44,187 nucleotides of DNA from CAYONP01 sp964405335. GTDB lineage: Bacteria > Armatimonadota > UBA10988. Below the pieces are notes generated by a model. It was not told the DNA's origin and made no database searches. It was given only the letters and a program-made list of their open reading frames with translations. Each line of letters opens with the position of its first letter. The first letter of the stretch is position 1. The translations under genes and the position numbers were made by a program. The stretch is from NCBI GenBank assembly GCA_964405335.1, contig CAYONP010000046.1:1-44187 (forward strand). Reading direction: 5' to 3'. Below are positions 1-7,885 of this stretch, in pieces.

Positions 1-172
1 CGCCGGTTGACAACCGGCGCCACGAAACCAACTCGCCCGCGACGCGCTCGCACACCGAGACCGTAGCGCCGGTTGGCAACCGGTTCCCGCGCGTGCGCTG
101 CCCAGCCGGCCTGCGACCGCGCCGGCAGAGTGCCGCGCGGCGCGGCACCGCCGGTTGACAACCGGCGCCACG
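1..172 (-). repeat. Composite palindromic repeat, about 1.2 units of a ~147-bp element
   Basis: Three palindromic cores of the form CGCCGGTTG-N-CAACCGG begin near 1, 67 and 149, so core spacings alternate 66 and 82 bases and one unit is about 148 bp. The sequence between cores (for example GTGCCGCGCGGCGCGGCACC, 131-150) matches the reverse complement of the tandem island at 28750-29240, where the unit is 147 bp. This is therefore an inverted, diverged copy of that element. The window edge cuts it, so its full extent is unknown. I see no ORF in it. Function is unknown; it could be a REP/MITE-like family. Confidence 0.85.
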
Positions 173-302
173 TCACTGGGCCGGCCGACCTCCTGCGACG
201 ATTTGTTGCCAAGCTATGACTCCGCCCCGCCAGATCGGCTTGCGAACGCGCGCGCGAATCGATAGACTGGGATTCTGGGGGTGGATGACTGGGGAGACTC
301 CA

Positions 303-1208
303 ATGCAGTCCCTGCGGGCTACTGCTTGGGTGGTCGTGCTGGTGCTGATTGGATGGGCACCGGCACAAGGTGGGACCATCCGCCATGACGTGGCCGACGC
401 GAACTACACCGCGCTGGCCGCCAACTATCCTGCGGTCGGCACGGTGACTCAGGGCGGTGCGCTCTGTTCGGGGACCTTGATCGATCCCTGCTGGGTGCTC
501 ACCGCGGCGCACTGTACGTTCGCCGCCAATCCTGGAGCGCTGTTCAGCGTCGGCCTCAACCAGAGCGCGATCTCGGCTTACCTGCCGTTCGCCCCGTGGG
601 TGGGCAACCTCTCCACGGGCACCGATATCGCGCTCCTGCGACTGACCACACCCATCCTGGGTGTGCCCCTGCCTGGGCTCTACAACCAGGCCAACGAGGT
701 CGGTCAGACGACGACCATGGTCGGCTTCGGTGCCACCGGCACCGGACTGACCGGCGCGGTGCTGGCCGCCGGGACCAAGCGCGCGGGCAACAACGTGCTC
801 GACGCGCTGGGCGGTGTGGCGCCGCTGGGCTGGTCGAACAACCTGGTGCTGGCCGACTTCGACAATCCGGCGGGCGCGCCCGGCGGGTTCCTGACCCTCG
901 GCGGCGGTGCGCTGGCGCTCGAGTACAGCATCGCCCCGGGCGACAGCGGCGGCGGCTGGTTCCTGGGCAACCAACTGGCCGGAGTGACCTCCGGCCTGCT
1001 GGCCTGGAACCCGCCCTTCGGCGACGGCCAGCCGAACGCCACCTACAACGACTGGATGTTCGCCACGCGCGTGTCGCAATACACCGCCTGGATCGACCAG
1101 ACCATTCGCGCCAACGGTGGCTACTGGCAGCAGGCGGTCCCCGAACCGGGCAGCCTTGCGCTGCTCGCCGCAGGCCTGCTCGTCCTGCGCCGCCGGCGCC
1201 GAATCTGA
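303..1208 (+). CDS. Secreted trypsin-like serine protease with PEP-CTERM sorting tail
   Basis: A 301-residue S1-family (chymotrypsin fold) protease. ATG 303 is chosen because GGGGAG lies at 291-296 and the protein then opens with a good signal peptide (MQSLRATAWVVVLVLIGWAP); the frame is open further upstream without such support. The triad is visible: His70 in LTAAHC, Asp108 in GTDIALLRL, Ser215 in PGDSGGGW. The C-terminus is a classic PEP-CTERM signal: VPEPGS at about 279-284, a hydrophobic stretch and a run of arginines. In that family an exosortase removes the tail at the membrane, so the mature enzyme is probably exported or surface-linked. No exosortase gene is in this window. It is followed by its own terminator and then by a second PEP-CTERM protease. 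Substrate is unknown. Confidence 0.93.
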   Translation: MQSLRATAWVVVLVLIGWAPAQGGTIRHDVADANYTALAANYPAVGTVTQGGALCSGTLIDPCWVLTAAHCTFAANPGALFSVGLNQSAISAYLPFAPWVGNLSTGTDIALLRLTTPILGVPLPGLYNQANEVGQTTTMVGFGATGTGLTGAVLAAGTKRAGNNVLDALGGVAPLGWSNNLVLADFDNPAGAPGGFLTLGGGALALEYSIAPGDSGGGWFLGNQLAGVTSGLLAWNPPFGDGQPNATYNDWMFATRVSQYTAWIDQTIRANGGYWQQAVPEPGSLALLAAGLLVLRRRRRI

Positions 1209-1230
1209 CCTCTCGTGACGTTTGCACGGT

Positions 1231-1272
1231 CGCTCGCGGGCACGGCGAAAGCTGTGCCCGCGAGCGCTTTTG
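1231..1272 (+). terminator. Rho-independent terminator after the serine protease
   Basis: A 16-bp stem (1231-1246 with 1251-1266, one G-T pair) closes a GAAA tetraloop and is followed by CTTTTG. It lies 22 bases past the protease stop codon, so the two PEP-CTERM genes are probably separate transcripts. Confidence 0.85.
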
Positions 1273-1394
1273 CCAGTTGATTGAAATCCACACCTGACAA
1301 GCCGCCGGCCGGGTGTTAGCATGTCGGGTGGCGCACCAGGGGAGCGCCGATCGGGTGGCTGGGAGTGACGCTCCTTCGGGAGTGGGGGAGTATT

Positions 1395-2522
1395 ATGCGA
1401 ATCTGGCGTGCCATCCTCGTGGTGGCGCTCGTGGCGGGTGTTGGTCACCCGTCGCGGGCACTCGTGATCAATCTCAATCCGGCCGCCGGCATGTCGGCAC
1501 AGGCGATTGCCGGCTTCCAGGCCGCGGCGAACTTGTGGCAGGCCATCCTGCTCGACCCGGTGACGGTCAACATCGACATCGACTTCACCGCCCTCGGCGC
1601 CGGCATCCTCGGCTCGACCAACGTGACCGACGCGCTGTATGGCTACGGCGCGGTGAACGGGGCCCTGGTCGGCGACGCCACCTCGGCCGACGACGGCATC
1701 GCCACCGCGAACCTGCCCGGCGGCGCGGCGGTCAACGCGGTGATGAACGAGACCTCGGACAATCCGAACGGGTTCGGCAGCCCCACGCCCTATGTCGATG
1801 ACGACGGCGGCGCGAACAACGCCAACCTGCGCATCTCGAATGCCAACGCCAAGGCGCTGGGTCTCCTGCCCGGCGGGCAGGGCGGCGCCGACGCTGCGAT
1901 TGCGTTCAGCACCGCCTTCACCTTCGACTTCGACCCGTCCGACGGGATCGGCGCCGGCGCGTTCGACTTCGTCGGCGTGGCGGCCCACGAGATCGGCCAT
2001 GCGCTGGGCTTCATCAGCGGCGTCGACGCCCTCGACTTCAACGCCGGCCAGGGAGGCAACTTCCTGGACAACCAGTTCACGTTCTACACCGTGATGGACC
2101 TGTACCGGTTCAGTGACCTGAGCATCAGCGCGAACAACCTGCTGAAGAAGACCGGTGGCGTCTGGGGCGCCGGCGGCAACGTCCAGGACTGGGCGGCCGA
2201 CAACCGCAACAAGTGGTTCTCGATCGACGGCGGCGTGACCAAGATCGCCGGCCTCGATCCCGCCTTCGCCAACGGCGTCTTCCTCGGTGACGGCCGGCAG
2301 GCCAGTCACTGGAAGGACAACCTGGGCATCGGCATCATGGATCCCACCGCGGCGCTGGGCGAGCTGCTCGCCATCAGCGCGCGCGACATCCAGATGTTCG
2401 ATGTCATCGGCTGGGACCTGTTCCAGCAGGGCCCGGGCGGGCCGACGCCCGTTCCCGAGCCCGGCACGCTGGCGCTCCTCGCCGGCGGGCTGGTCCTGCT
2501 GCGACGGCGCAGGCGCGCCTGA
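1395..2522 (+). CDS. Secreted zinc metalloprotease-like protein with PEP-CTERM tail
   Basis: A 375-residue secreted protein resembling the PEP-CTERM-associated metalloproteases often named NF038122 family. ATG 1395 follows GGGGGAG (1385-1390) and starts a signal peptide (MRIWRAILVVALVAGVGHPS). The zinc motif HEIGHALGFISGVD lies at about residues 198-211: two histidines and the catalytic Glu are present. The third metzincin ligand position is Ser, so the third ligand is probably the Asp three residues on. The tail is VPEPGT, a hydrophobic segment and RRRRRA, the same design as in the preceding protease. A strong hairpin follows the stop codon. The shared tail suggests both proteases use the same exosortase-dependent export. 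The substrate cannot be read from the sequence. Confidence 0.9.
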   Translation: MRIWRAILVVALVAGVGHPSRALVINLNPAAGMSAQAIAGFQAAANLWQAILLDPVTVNIDIDFTALGAGILGSTNVTDALYGYGAVNGALVGDATSADDGIATANLPGGAAVNAVMNETSDNPNGFGSPTPYVDDDGGANNANLRISNANAKALGLLPGGQGGADAAIAFSTAFTFDFDPSDGIGAGAFDFVGVAAHEIGHALGFISGVDALDFNAGQGGNFLDNQFTFYTVMDLYRFSDLSISANNLLKKTGGVWGAGGNVQDWAADNRNKWFSIDGGVTKIAGLDPAFANGVFLGDGRQASHWKDNLGIGIMDPTAALGELLAISARDIQMFDVIGWDLFQQGPGGPTPVPEPGTLALLAGGLVLLRRRRRA

Positions 2523-2543
2523 GCATCGTCTCTCTCCTGAGCA

Positions 2544-2573
2544 CCGAAGGCACGGCCCGCGCCGTGCCTTCGG
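2544..2573 (+). terminator. Terminator hairpin after the metalloprotease
   Basis: A perfect 13-bp stem, 2544-2556 with 2561-2573, with a CCGC loop. It starts 22 bases after the stop codon. It lacks a long T tract, but its position fits transcription termination. Confidence 0.7.
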
Positions 2574-2597
2574 CGCGTTGGGGTATCCTCTCCGGCC

Positions 2598-3311
2598 ATG
2601 AGCCTACCGATCGCAGCCTGGCTGGCCGACAGCTCGCTCGAACCGAAGCTGCAGCGACATCTGCTGGCCGCACTGCGCGATGACCCGCTGACCGGAGTCC
2701 CGCTGCTCCCGGCCGAGCTCGGTCCGCCGCCGGACGACGAGCCGGCCGCCTGCGGCTACCTGATGCTGCGATTGGCAGAAGCCCACGGCTCGGTGACGCC
2801 ACCGCCCTGCGACGACGCAGCCTGGATAGAGCTATGGGCCGACCGGCTGGCGCCGCTACCTCCGACGATGCCGCGCCTCGGCGCCGTGCACGCCGCGGCT
2901 CGGCTGCTTGAGGCCGCCGGCCGGTTCGAGGCGGCGACCTCGCTGGATGACCTGGCCGCTGACTGGCTCCCCTGTGTGGCCGGCGAGCCGGCCGACGCGC
3001 TGCTGCCGCTACTGCTGATCGACGAGTTGCCGGCCGGGCTCGACTCGGCGGCGCTTCGGCTCGGACCACCGGCCGACCTGCGTGGGGCCTACTGGTCGGC
3101 CGCGCGGCTCCAGATCCGGGCGATCGACCGGCTGATCCGCTTCGACCCGCCGGCGGCGTTCCGCCTGCCGCTGCTGCCGCTGGCCGACCGGCGCGGCGAG
3201 CGCGTGCCCTGGCTCGAGGCCTGGCCCGACGACGATGGCGTCGGCTGGTCGGTCGACGCCGAGGACTTGCTCGCCGGGTGGGAGATCGTGCCGCGGCTGC
3301 CGGGCGAGTGA
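2598..3311 (+). CDS. Hypothetical protein, 237 aa
   Basis: I do not recognise a family. The reading frame begins at ATG 2598, 25 bases past the terminator of the preceding gene, and no strong Shine-Dalgarno sequence is visible. The protein is cytoplasmic in character: no signal peptide or membrane helix, rich in Ala, Leu, Pro and Asp, with several Trp (for example AAWIELWADRLAP near residue 75 and WLEAWPDDDGVGW near 205). Its composition suggests an all-helical fold, perhaps a helical-repeat protein. It converges with the beta-helix gene with a single base between stop codons. Frame use, with GC-rich third positions, supports it as real rather than antisense noise. Confidence 0.7.
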   Translation: MSLPIAAWLADSSLEPKLQRHLLAALRDDPLTGVPLLPAELGPPPDDEPAACGYLMLRLAEAHGSVTPPPCDDAAWIELWADRLAPLPPTMPRLGAVHAAARLLEAAGRFEAATSLDDLAADWLPCVAGEPADALLPLLLIDELPAGLDSAALRLGPPADLRGAYWSAARLQIRAIDRLIRFDPPAAFRLPLLPLADRRGERVPWLEAWPDDDGVGWSVDAEDLLAGWEIVPRLPGE

Positions 3312-3312
3312 G

Positions 3313-4647
3313 CTACTCGGGGAACGGATCGTCGGCCGTGCGTTCGAGGTTGTGCTCAATCAAGACCCGCCCCCGCGCCCGGTTGTCGATCCGCGCCGCG
3401 CCGTAGAACTCATTGCCGGCGATGAGGGCGCTGATGACGTCCGGCTCGAGCACAATCGGCACCGGGTTGCTGTTCACCTGCGCCGTGCCCTCGTGGTTGA
3501 TGAACACGCAGTTCTGGATGCTCACCCGCCCGGCATCGACCTGGATCATCGTCTCGGCGTTGCGGCTGCCCGGGTGGATGCAGTAGAAGTGGCAGTTGTC
3601 GAACGAGACGCGCCCGTTGCCGGCCAGCCTGGCCAGCGCCGTGCCGCGGGCACCGTCGATGCTGCCGAACAACCCGCAGCCGGTGAAGCGGACCATGCCC
3701 TGGTTGCTCGGCGCGACCACCACGTCGCCGAAGATCTGGCAGTTGGTGAAGCTGACGCCCGAATGGCCTTGAGTCTCTTCGACCAGCACGGCATACTGGC
3801 ACATGTCCGGCCCGCCCTGGCTGATCAAGTAGTTGCCCCCGCCACCCAGCCCGCCCTCGGCCCGGCTGGCGACGAAGCGGAAGCCGACGTGATAGCCGAT
3901 GGCGAAGCAGCCGGTCATCAGCTCCCAGTCGGAGCGGCCGAGGATGAACGCCTCGCCCTGCTCGAGCGTGAAGGCGGCCACCGGGCTGTCGGGATCGGCC
4001 GCCGTCCAGAACGGCCAGAAGTGGACGTTCTCAATCCGACCGATGTCATAACAACGATCGATGAACAGCCCCCGCCGGATCGCCTGAGCAAAGAGGTTGC
4101 GCACCGTGTGCCGCCCGGCGACGATGGTCCCGAAGTCGACCGCCTGGTACGGGTTGACCATCAGCACATCGACCACGGCGGGGTTGTCGGCACCGCTCGA
4201 CTGCACCGTCCAGGGATAGGGCACGGGCGGGTTGGTCTTGGTTTGGTTGGGATAGAAGATGGTCACCCCGCGCAGGGTGCTGTTGAAGCCGAGCCGGCAG
4301 AACGGCGTGCCGTTCTCGTCGCCGGCGCCGGCGGTGACCAGCAGCACGCTGCCGCGCAGCAGCGGCGGCGATTCGACCGCGTCGCTGGTGTGGTAGCGGT
4401 CGACCGTCGCCGGCGCGCGCCAGGTGCCCTCCAGCGTGACCGACGCGGGTACGGTGATGGTGCCGTCGAACCAGTACTGCCCCGGCGGCACATGGACGAT
4501 GCCGCCGCGCTCGGCGAGCGAATCGAGGGCGGTCTGGAAGGCGGCGGTGCAGTCGGTCGCGCCATCGCCGATGGCGCCGAAGTCGCGGACGTCGACGGCG
4601 CCGGGCGGAGCGGCGAGGAGGGTGGCGAGCACTACAGACAGCATCAC
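3313..4647 (-). CDS. Secreted right-handed beta-helix protein, pectate-lyase-superfamily type
   Basis: A 444-residue secreted protein. A short signal peptide (MMLSVVLATLLAAPPGA) is followed at once by the hallmark N-cap of the Pectate_lyase_3/GH28-like superfamily, VDVRDFGAIGDGATDC (18-33), then FQTALDSLAERGGIVHVPPG and GTITVPASVTLEG. The rest shows beta-helix rungs rich in Asn, Cys and Gly (for example CQIFGDVV, CGLFGSIDG, CHFYCI, CVFINHEG). The canonical GH28 catalytic cluster (NTD, DD, GHG) is not obvious, so it may be a lyase, an epimerase-like or a binding beta-helix rather than a polygalacturonase. It is divergent from the TM2-domain gene. The bases coding for LATLLAAP recur as an exact 20-bp repeat at 5600-5619. 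Confidence 0.85.
   Translation of the reverse strand: MMLSVVLATLLAAPPGAVDVRDFGAIGDGATDCTAAFQTALDSLAERGGIVHVPPGQYWFDGTITVPASVTLEGTWRAPATVDRYHTSDAVESPPLLRGSVLLVTAGAGDENGTPFCRLGFNSTLRGVTIFYPNQTKTNPPVPYPWTVQSSGADNPAVVDVLMVNPYQAVDFGTIVAGRHTVRNLFAQAIRRGLFIDRCYDIGRIENVHFWPFWTAADPDSPVAAFTLEQGEAFILGRSDWELMTGCFAIGYHVGFRFVASRAEGGLGGGGNYLISQGGPDMCQYAVLVEETQGHSGVSFTNCQIFGDVVVAPSNQGMVRFTGCGLFGSIDGARGTALARLAGNGRVSFDNCHFYCIHPGSRNAETMIQVDAGRVSIQNCVFINHEGTAQVNSNPVPIVLEPDVISALIAGNEFYGAARIDNRARGRVLIEHNLERTADDPFPE
4610..4629. repeat. 20-bp direct repeat, left copy
   Basis: The 20 bases 4610-4629 (GCGGCGAGGAGGGTGGCGAG) recur exactly at 5600-5619, 990 bases away and in the same orientation. Here they encode part of the beta-helix protein's signal peptide on the minus strand. 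The TM2-domain gene lies between the two copies. Confidence 0.9.
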
Positions 4648-4953
4648 GAAGGGCTCCTGGTCGGCCGTTGGCCATCGGCGATGGCACTACCTCCGCGGGC
4701 GGCAACGCGGGGTTCGGTATTGGCGGACATCCGTGACTCGCGCAGATCGATTGCCCGACGGAGGGGCGACCAGCTCCTTGGCGAAGCGTAGTACAGCGTT
4801 GTGACGCTGGAGGAGCTGGCCGCGCGGCAAGCAGCCTGGAGAGCGGCGATGCCCGGAGCGCCCGAACTGGTCTGGATCGCCATACTGCTGAGCCCCGTGC
4901 TTCTGGTCATCTTGGTCATGACAGCGTTGCGTCGCCACTCAGGAGGGACCACC

Positions 4954-5577
4954 ATGAAGAACAAGAGCACCGCGGCATGGCTCAGCTTCCTGCTCGGTGG
5001 GATTGGCGCGCACCATTTCTATCTTGGGAATCCGGCGTTGGGAGTTCTCTACCTGGTGTTCTGCTGGACCTACGTACCAGGAATCATCGCGTTCATTGAA
5101 TGCATCGTGTTCATCACGATGTCACACGAGCAGTTCGATGCAAACTACAACCGTGGTGCTGCAGGAGTTGCCGAGCCCGTTTCACGCCCTCAAGTTGTGG
5201 TGAATGTCAACACTGGCCCAGGCCAGGTGAGCGTCGGTGCGCCCCAACCACAGCCTCTTGAAGTGCCAGAATACCGACGGCGCAGGCCAGCAACCCTGGA
5301 TGAACAAGAGCGGTTCGTCCTTCTGATCGCCCGTGACCTAGATGCTGTCCTCACACCGGCCGACGTGGTAACTGAGACACATATGTCATTCTCCGAAGCC
5401 AAGGCCACGTTGGAGTTGCTCCACAAACGCGGTGCCTGCGAGATTGATGTCACGTACGACGGTGAACTATGGTTCCGGTTCCCATCCTTGCAGCGCCGGC
5501 TCAAGGCTGCAGCAGCAGCGCCCAATCAACCTCGACTCACCTCACCGGCCGACGATTCGCTCAGCATCGATTCATAG
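4954..5577 (+). CDS. TM2-domain membrane protein with C-terminal winged-helix-like domain
   Basis: A 207-residue protein. ATG 4954 is chosen because a perfect AGGAGGG (4941-4947) precedes it by six bases and the protein then begins like other TM2 proteins: MKNKSTAAWLSFLLGGIGAHH followed by FYLGN. The frame is open upstream to a GTG at 4801, which would add another hydrophobic helix, but that start is weaker. Residues 7-24 and 29-56 are the two TM2 helices. Residues 65-115 form a polar, Pro-rich linker. Residues 118-178 look like a small winged helix-turn-helix (TPADVV, SFSEAKATLELLHKRG, then a beta wing). GC over 4981-5520 is about 57% by hand count, well below neighbours, which suggests later arrival. 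Function is unknown beyond membrane anchoring. Confidence 0.85.
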   Translation: MKNKSTAAWLSFLLGGIGAHHFYLGNPALGVLYLVFCWTYVPGIIAFIECIVFITMSHEQFDANYNRGAAGVAEPVSRPQVVVNVNTGPGQVSVGAPQPQPLEVPEYRRRRPATLDEQERFVLLIARDLDAVLTPADVVTETHMSFSEAKATLELLHKRGACEIDVTYDGELWFRFPSLQRRLKAAAAAPNQPRLTSPADDSLSIDS

Positions 5578-5634
5578 CAGGCCGAGCGCATTCGGCGGCG
5601 CGGCGAGGAGGGTGGCGAGGGCGATCCAGTGCAT
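5572..5634 (-). pseudogene. Orphan signal-peptide ORF, possible 5' remnant of a secreted-protein gene
   Basis: On the minus strand ATG 5634 opens a 20-codon frame, MHWIALATLLAAPPNALGLL, then stop. The purine-rich GGAGGATCGTC lies just before the start. Its core LATLLAAPP equals the signal peptide of the beta-helix protein starting at 4647, and the DNA match is exact over 20 bases. It could be the truncated start of a paralogous secreted gene whose body was lost, possibly when the TM2 gene arrived. It could also be a chance result of local duplication. Confidence 0.4.
5600..5619. repeat. 20-bp direct repeat, right copy
   Basis: Exact copy of 4610-4629. Together the two copies bracket the lower-GC TM2-domain gene. 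Confidence 0.9.
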
Positions 5635-5744
5635 GACGATCCTCCGCGCCGGCACGCGACCCGCGGCGGACCCCGAGTGGCACAGGCGCGGCGGTCATTC
5701 TACCATCAGCCCATGCCGACCGGGCTGCCGCCGCCGGTCAATCG

Positions 5745-5778
5745 CCGCGTAGCGCCGGTAGGCAACCGGCGTTACAGC
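5745..5778. repeat. Single palindromic core of the CGCCGGTTG-CAACCGGCG family
   Basis: GTAGCGCCGGTAGGCAACCG and the following GCGTTACA form a near-perfect palindrome and match the cores of the composite repeats at 1-172 and 28750-29240. Here the core stands alone, without the flanking unit sequence. Confidence 0.75.
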
Positions 5779-5849
5779 CACGACGACGCCGAGGCGGGGC
5801 CGGGGGCTGAGGGCCGGCGGTCCGGCAGGGCCTGCGGCAGATCGGGTGG

Positions 5850-5873
5850 AGCCACGGGTTGAAACCCGTGGCT
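5850..5873. repeat. Perfect palindrome AGCCACGGGTT / AACCCGTGGCT
   Basis: An 11-bp perfect inverted repeat with a GA centre. It has a different sequence from the other palindromes here and lies between the single repeat core and the next hairpin, in a 440-base non-coding stretch. It is probably another dispersed palindrome family. Confidence 0.75.
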
Positions 5874-5879
5874 AGTAGG

Positions 5880-5910
5880 GCCAAACCCGCCCTCCGGGCG
5901 GGTTTGGCTT
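5880..5910 (+). terminator. Strong GC hairpin followed by TT, terminator-like
   Basis: A perfect 13-bp stem, 5880-5892 with 5896-5908, with a TCC loop and then TT. It could end transcription from the TM2 gene about 300 bases upstream, or be one more dispersed palindrome; both fit. The remainder of 5578-6020 holds no other gene that I can support. Confidence 0.55.
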
Positions 5911-6020
5911 CGACAGACCCGTATTTCAATGCGGGTCCACGACGCGGCCACTGGCCCTGAAGCGCACCCTTCCGGCGTCGCCGTTGACAGCCACCGTTCC
6001 CCTGCTAGGATGGCGGCGCC

Positions 6021-6785
6021 TTGGAGCGCTTGCTGAGCATCCTCCGCGACATTCTATCCGGTCGGCTCTCGCCCGAGCTGAACCGCAAGAGCTACCTGCC
6101 GCGCGTCTGGTCGAACGGCCAACTGCGGCGGGTCGGAGCGTTGTTCGACGGGCTGGTGGTCAACGTCAGCGCCGGCCGCGACGAGGACAAGCAGGGCGGG
6201 CATTACCGCGACTACTTCCCCAACGCCGCCGGCTACCGCATCACCAACTATGGCGAAGAGGGCTGGGGCGGCCTGCGCGGCGACGAGGACGAGCTCTTCC
6301 TCGACCTCATCGCGCCGCTGCCCGACGAGCTGCGCGGCGCGTTCGACGTGGTCTTTAACCACACCACGCTCGAGCACATCTACGAGGTCCACGCCGCCTT
6401 TGCCAACCTCTGCGCGATGAGCCGCGACGTGGTCATCCTGGTCGTGCCGTTCCTGCAGGAGATGCACTGCCCGCCCGAGGGCGGCGACTACTGGCGATTC
6501 ACCCCGCAGACGCTCCGCCGACTGTTTGCCGAGCACGGCTTCACGCTGCTCCAGTGCACCTTCAACAGCCATCCCGGTGCGGCCGTCTACCTGTTCGCGG
6601 TGGCCAGTCGTCAGCCCGGGCGCTGGCCGCAACTGGTCTGGCCGTTCGACTGCCACGATCCGCGACCGACCGGCGACTCCGGCTTCGGCCTGGTCGGCTG
6701 CCACGCCATCCAGAACCCGTTCGCCGGCCTGCGCCGCCTGGCCCGCCGGCTCCGCGGCCGGGCCGACCGCGAGCCCGTCGGATGA
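6021..6785 (+). CDS. SAM-dependent class I methyltransferase
   Basis: A 254-residue putative methyltransferase of the Methyltransf_11 type. TTG 6021 is the only plausible start; the ATG at 6010 is in another frame and soon stops. Visible landmarks: a glycine-poor motif I region GLVVNVSAGRD (44-53), a mid-motif FDVVFNHTTLEHI (108-120) ending in the conserved EH, VILVVPF (138-144), and GGDYWRFTPQTLRRLF (154-169), a signature common in sugar- or lipid-associated methyltransferases of this family. Its stop codon overlaps the start of the GT4 gene in an ATGA, so the two are translationally coupled. That suggests a joint role in making a methylated surface or extracellular glycan. The acceptor is unknown. 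Confidence 0.85.
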   Translation: MERLLSILRDILSGRLSPELNRKSYLPRVWSNGQLRRVGALFDGLVVNVSAGRDEDKQGGHYRDYFPNAAGYRITNYGEEGWGGLRGDEDELFLDLIAPLPDELRGAFDVVFNHTTLEHIYEVHAAFANLCAMSRDVVILVVPFLQEMHCPPEGGDYWRFTPQTLRRLFAEHGFTLLQCTFNSHPGAAVYLFAVASRQPGRWPQLVWPFDCHDPRPTGDSGFGLVGCHAIQNPFAGLRRLARRLRGRADREPVG

Positions 6786-7885
6786 GCGGGCGACGCCTGC
6801 TCTACCTGATCCACAGCCTCGACTACGGTGGCGCCGAGCGGCGCTGCATCCTGCTCGCCAACGAGGCGGTCCGACGCGGCCACGCCGTGCGGGTGGTCAC
6901 CCTCTTCGCAGCCGGCGCGCAGGCCGAGCGGCTCGATCCGGCGGTCGAGCAGGTCCACCTCGGCGCGCGGCGGCGCGACTGGCTCGGCCTCGAGCGCGCG
7001 GTGCGACGGCAGGTCGGCGAGTTCGGCGCCGAGGTCGTGCAGGCGTTTCTCGCCACGCCGAACCGCGTCGGTCTGCTCGCCGCCCGGCGCGGCGGCGCGC
7101 GGCTGGTGATCAGCACGCTGGGCAACACGTTCGAACACCTCGGCGGGCGTGACCGGTGGCTCGACCGCGTCTGCTTCCGCTACGCCGATGTGGCGCTGGC
7201 CAACTCGCAGGGCGTGCTCGAGTTCTACCGCGACCAGTGGGGCTATCCGGCGCACAAGCTGGCGCTGACGCCGAGCTTTGTGCCGCTGGCCGACTTCGCC
7301 TACCGCGACTCTGCCACGCGGGCCGAGGCGCGCGCCGAACTCGGCTGTGGCGATGCGCTGCTCTTTGGCACGGTCGCCAGCCTGACCCGCCAGAAGGGGC
7401 ATCGCCACCTGCTCGAGGCTGTGCGCCTCGTCGCGCCGGCGCTGCCCGGCGCAGGTTGGCTGATCATCGGCGACGGCCCATTGCGCTGCGAGCTCGAAGC
7501 CGCCGCGGCCGATCTGCCGGTGCGCTTCCTCGGTGCCCGCGCCGATGTCTTGCGGCTGCTGCAGGCACTGGATCTGTTCGTCCTGCCGTCGCTGTGGGAG
7601 GGGATGCCGAACGCGGCGCTCGAGGCGATGGCCACCGGCCTGCCGCTGATTGCCACCGACGTCGCCGGCAGTCGCGAACTGGCCCTGCCCGGCCGCACCG
7701 GCTGGCTGGTGCCGCCGGCCGATGCGCCGGCCCTGGCCGAGGCGATGCGCGAGGCGGCCGAGCCGGCGCGACGGGCCGACTACGGCCGAGCGGCGCGGGC
7801 GCTGGTCGAGGCCAACCACGACCAGGCCGTGCAGTTACCGAGGTTCTTCGCGCTGTATGAGCAGTGGCTGGCGGCTATTGCTTGA
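6782..7885 (+). CDS. GT4-family glycosyltransferase
   Basis: A 367-residue GT-B fold transferase, translationally coupled to the methyltransferase by a 4-base overlap. The N-terminal domain begins LLYLIHSLDYGGAERRC (6-22), the usual donor-side glycine loop of GT4 enzymes. The C-terminal Rossmann domain starts at FGTVASLTRQKGHRHLLEA (195-213), continues with IIGDGPL, and carries the E-x7-E motif in EGMPNAALE (273-281), which binds the nucleotide-sugar donor and catalyses retaining transfer. It is cytoplasmic or membrane-associated. The donor and acceptor sugars cannot be inferred. Its last 11 bases overlap the convergent Rid/chorismatase-like gene. Confidence 0.93.
   Translation: MSGRRLLYLIHSLDYGGAERRCILLANEAVRRGHAVRVVTLFAAGAQAERLDPAVEQVHLGARRRDWLGLERAVRRQVGEFGAEVVQAFLATPNRVGLLAARRGGARLVISTLGNTFEHLGGRDRWLDRVCFRYADVALANSQGVLEFYRDQWGYPAHKLALTPSFVPLADFAYRDSATRAEARAELGCGDALLFGTVASLTRQKGHRHLLEAVRLVAPALPGAGWLIIGDGPLRCELEAAAADLPVRFLGARADVLRLLQALDLFVLPSLWEGMPNAALEAMATGLPLIATDVAGSRELALPGRTGWLVPPADAPALAEAMREAAEPARRADYGRAARALVEANHDQAVQLPRFFALYEQWLAAIA

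Noticed and set aside
3235..4791. A 518-residue plus-strand ORF
   Set aside because: It lies antisense to the beta-helix gene, which has a signal peptide and the VRDFGAIGDG motif. The composition looks like a shadow.
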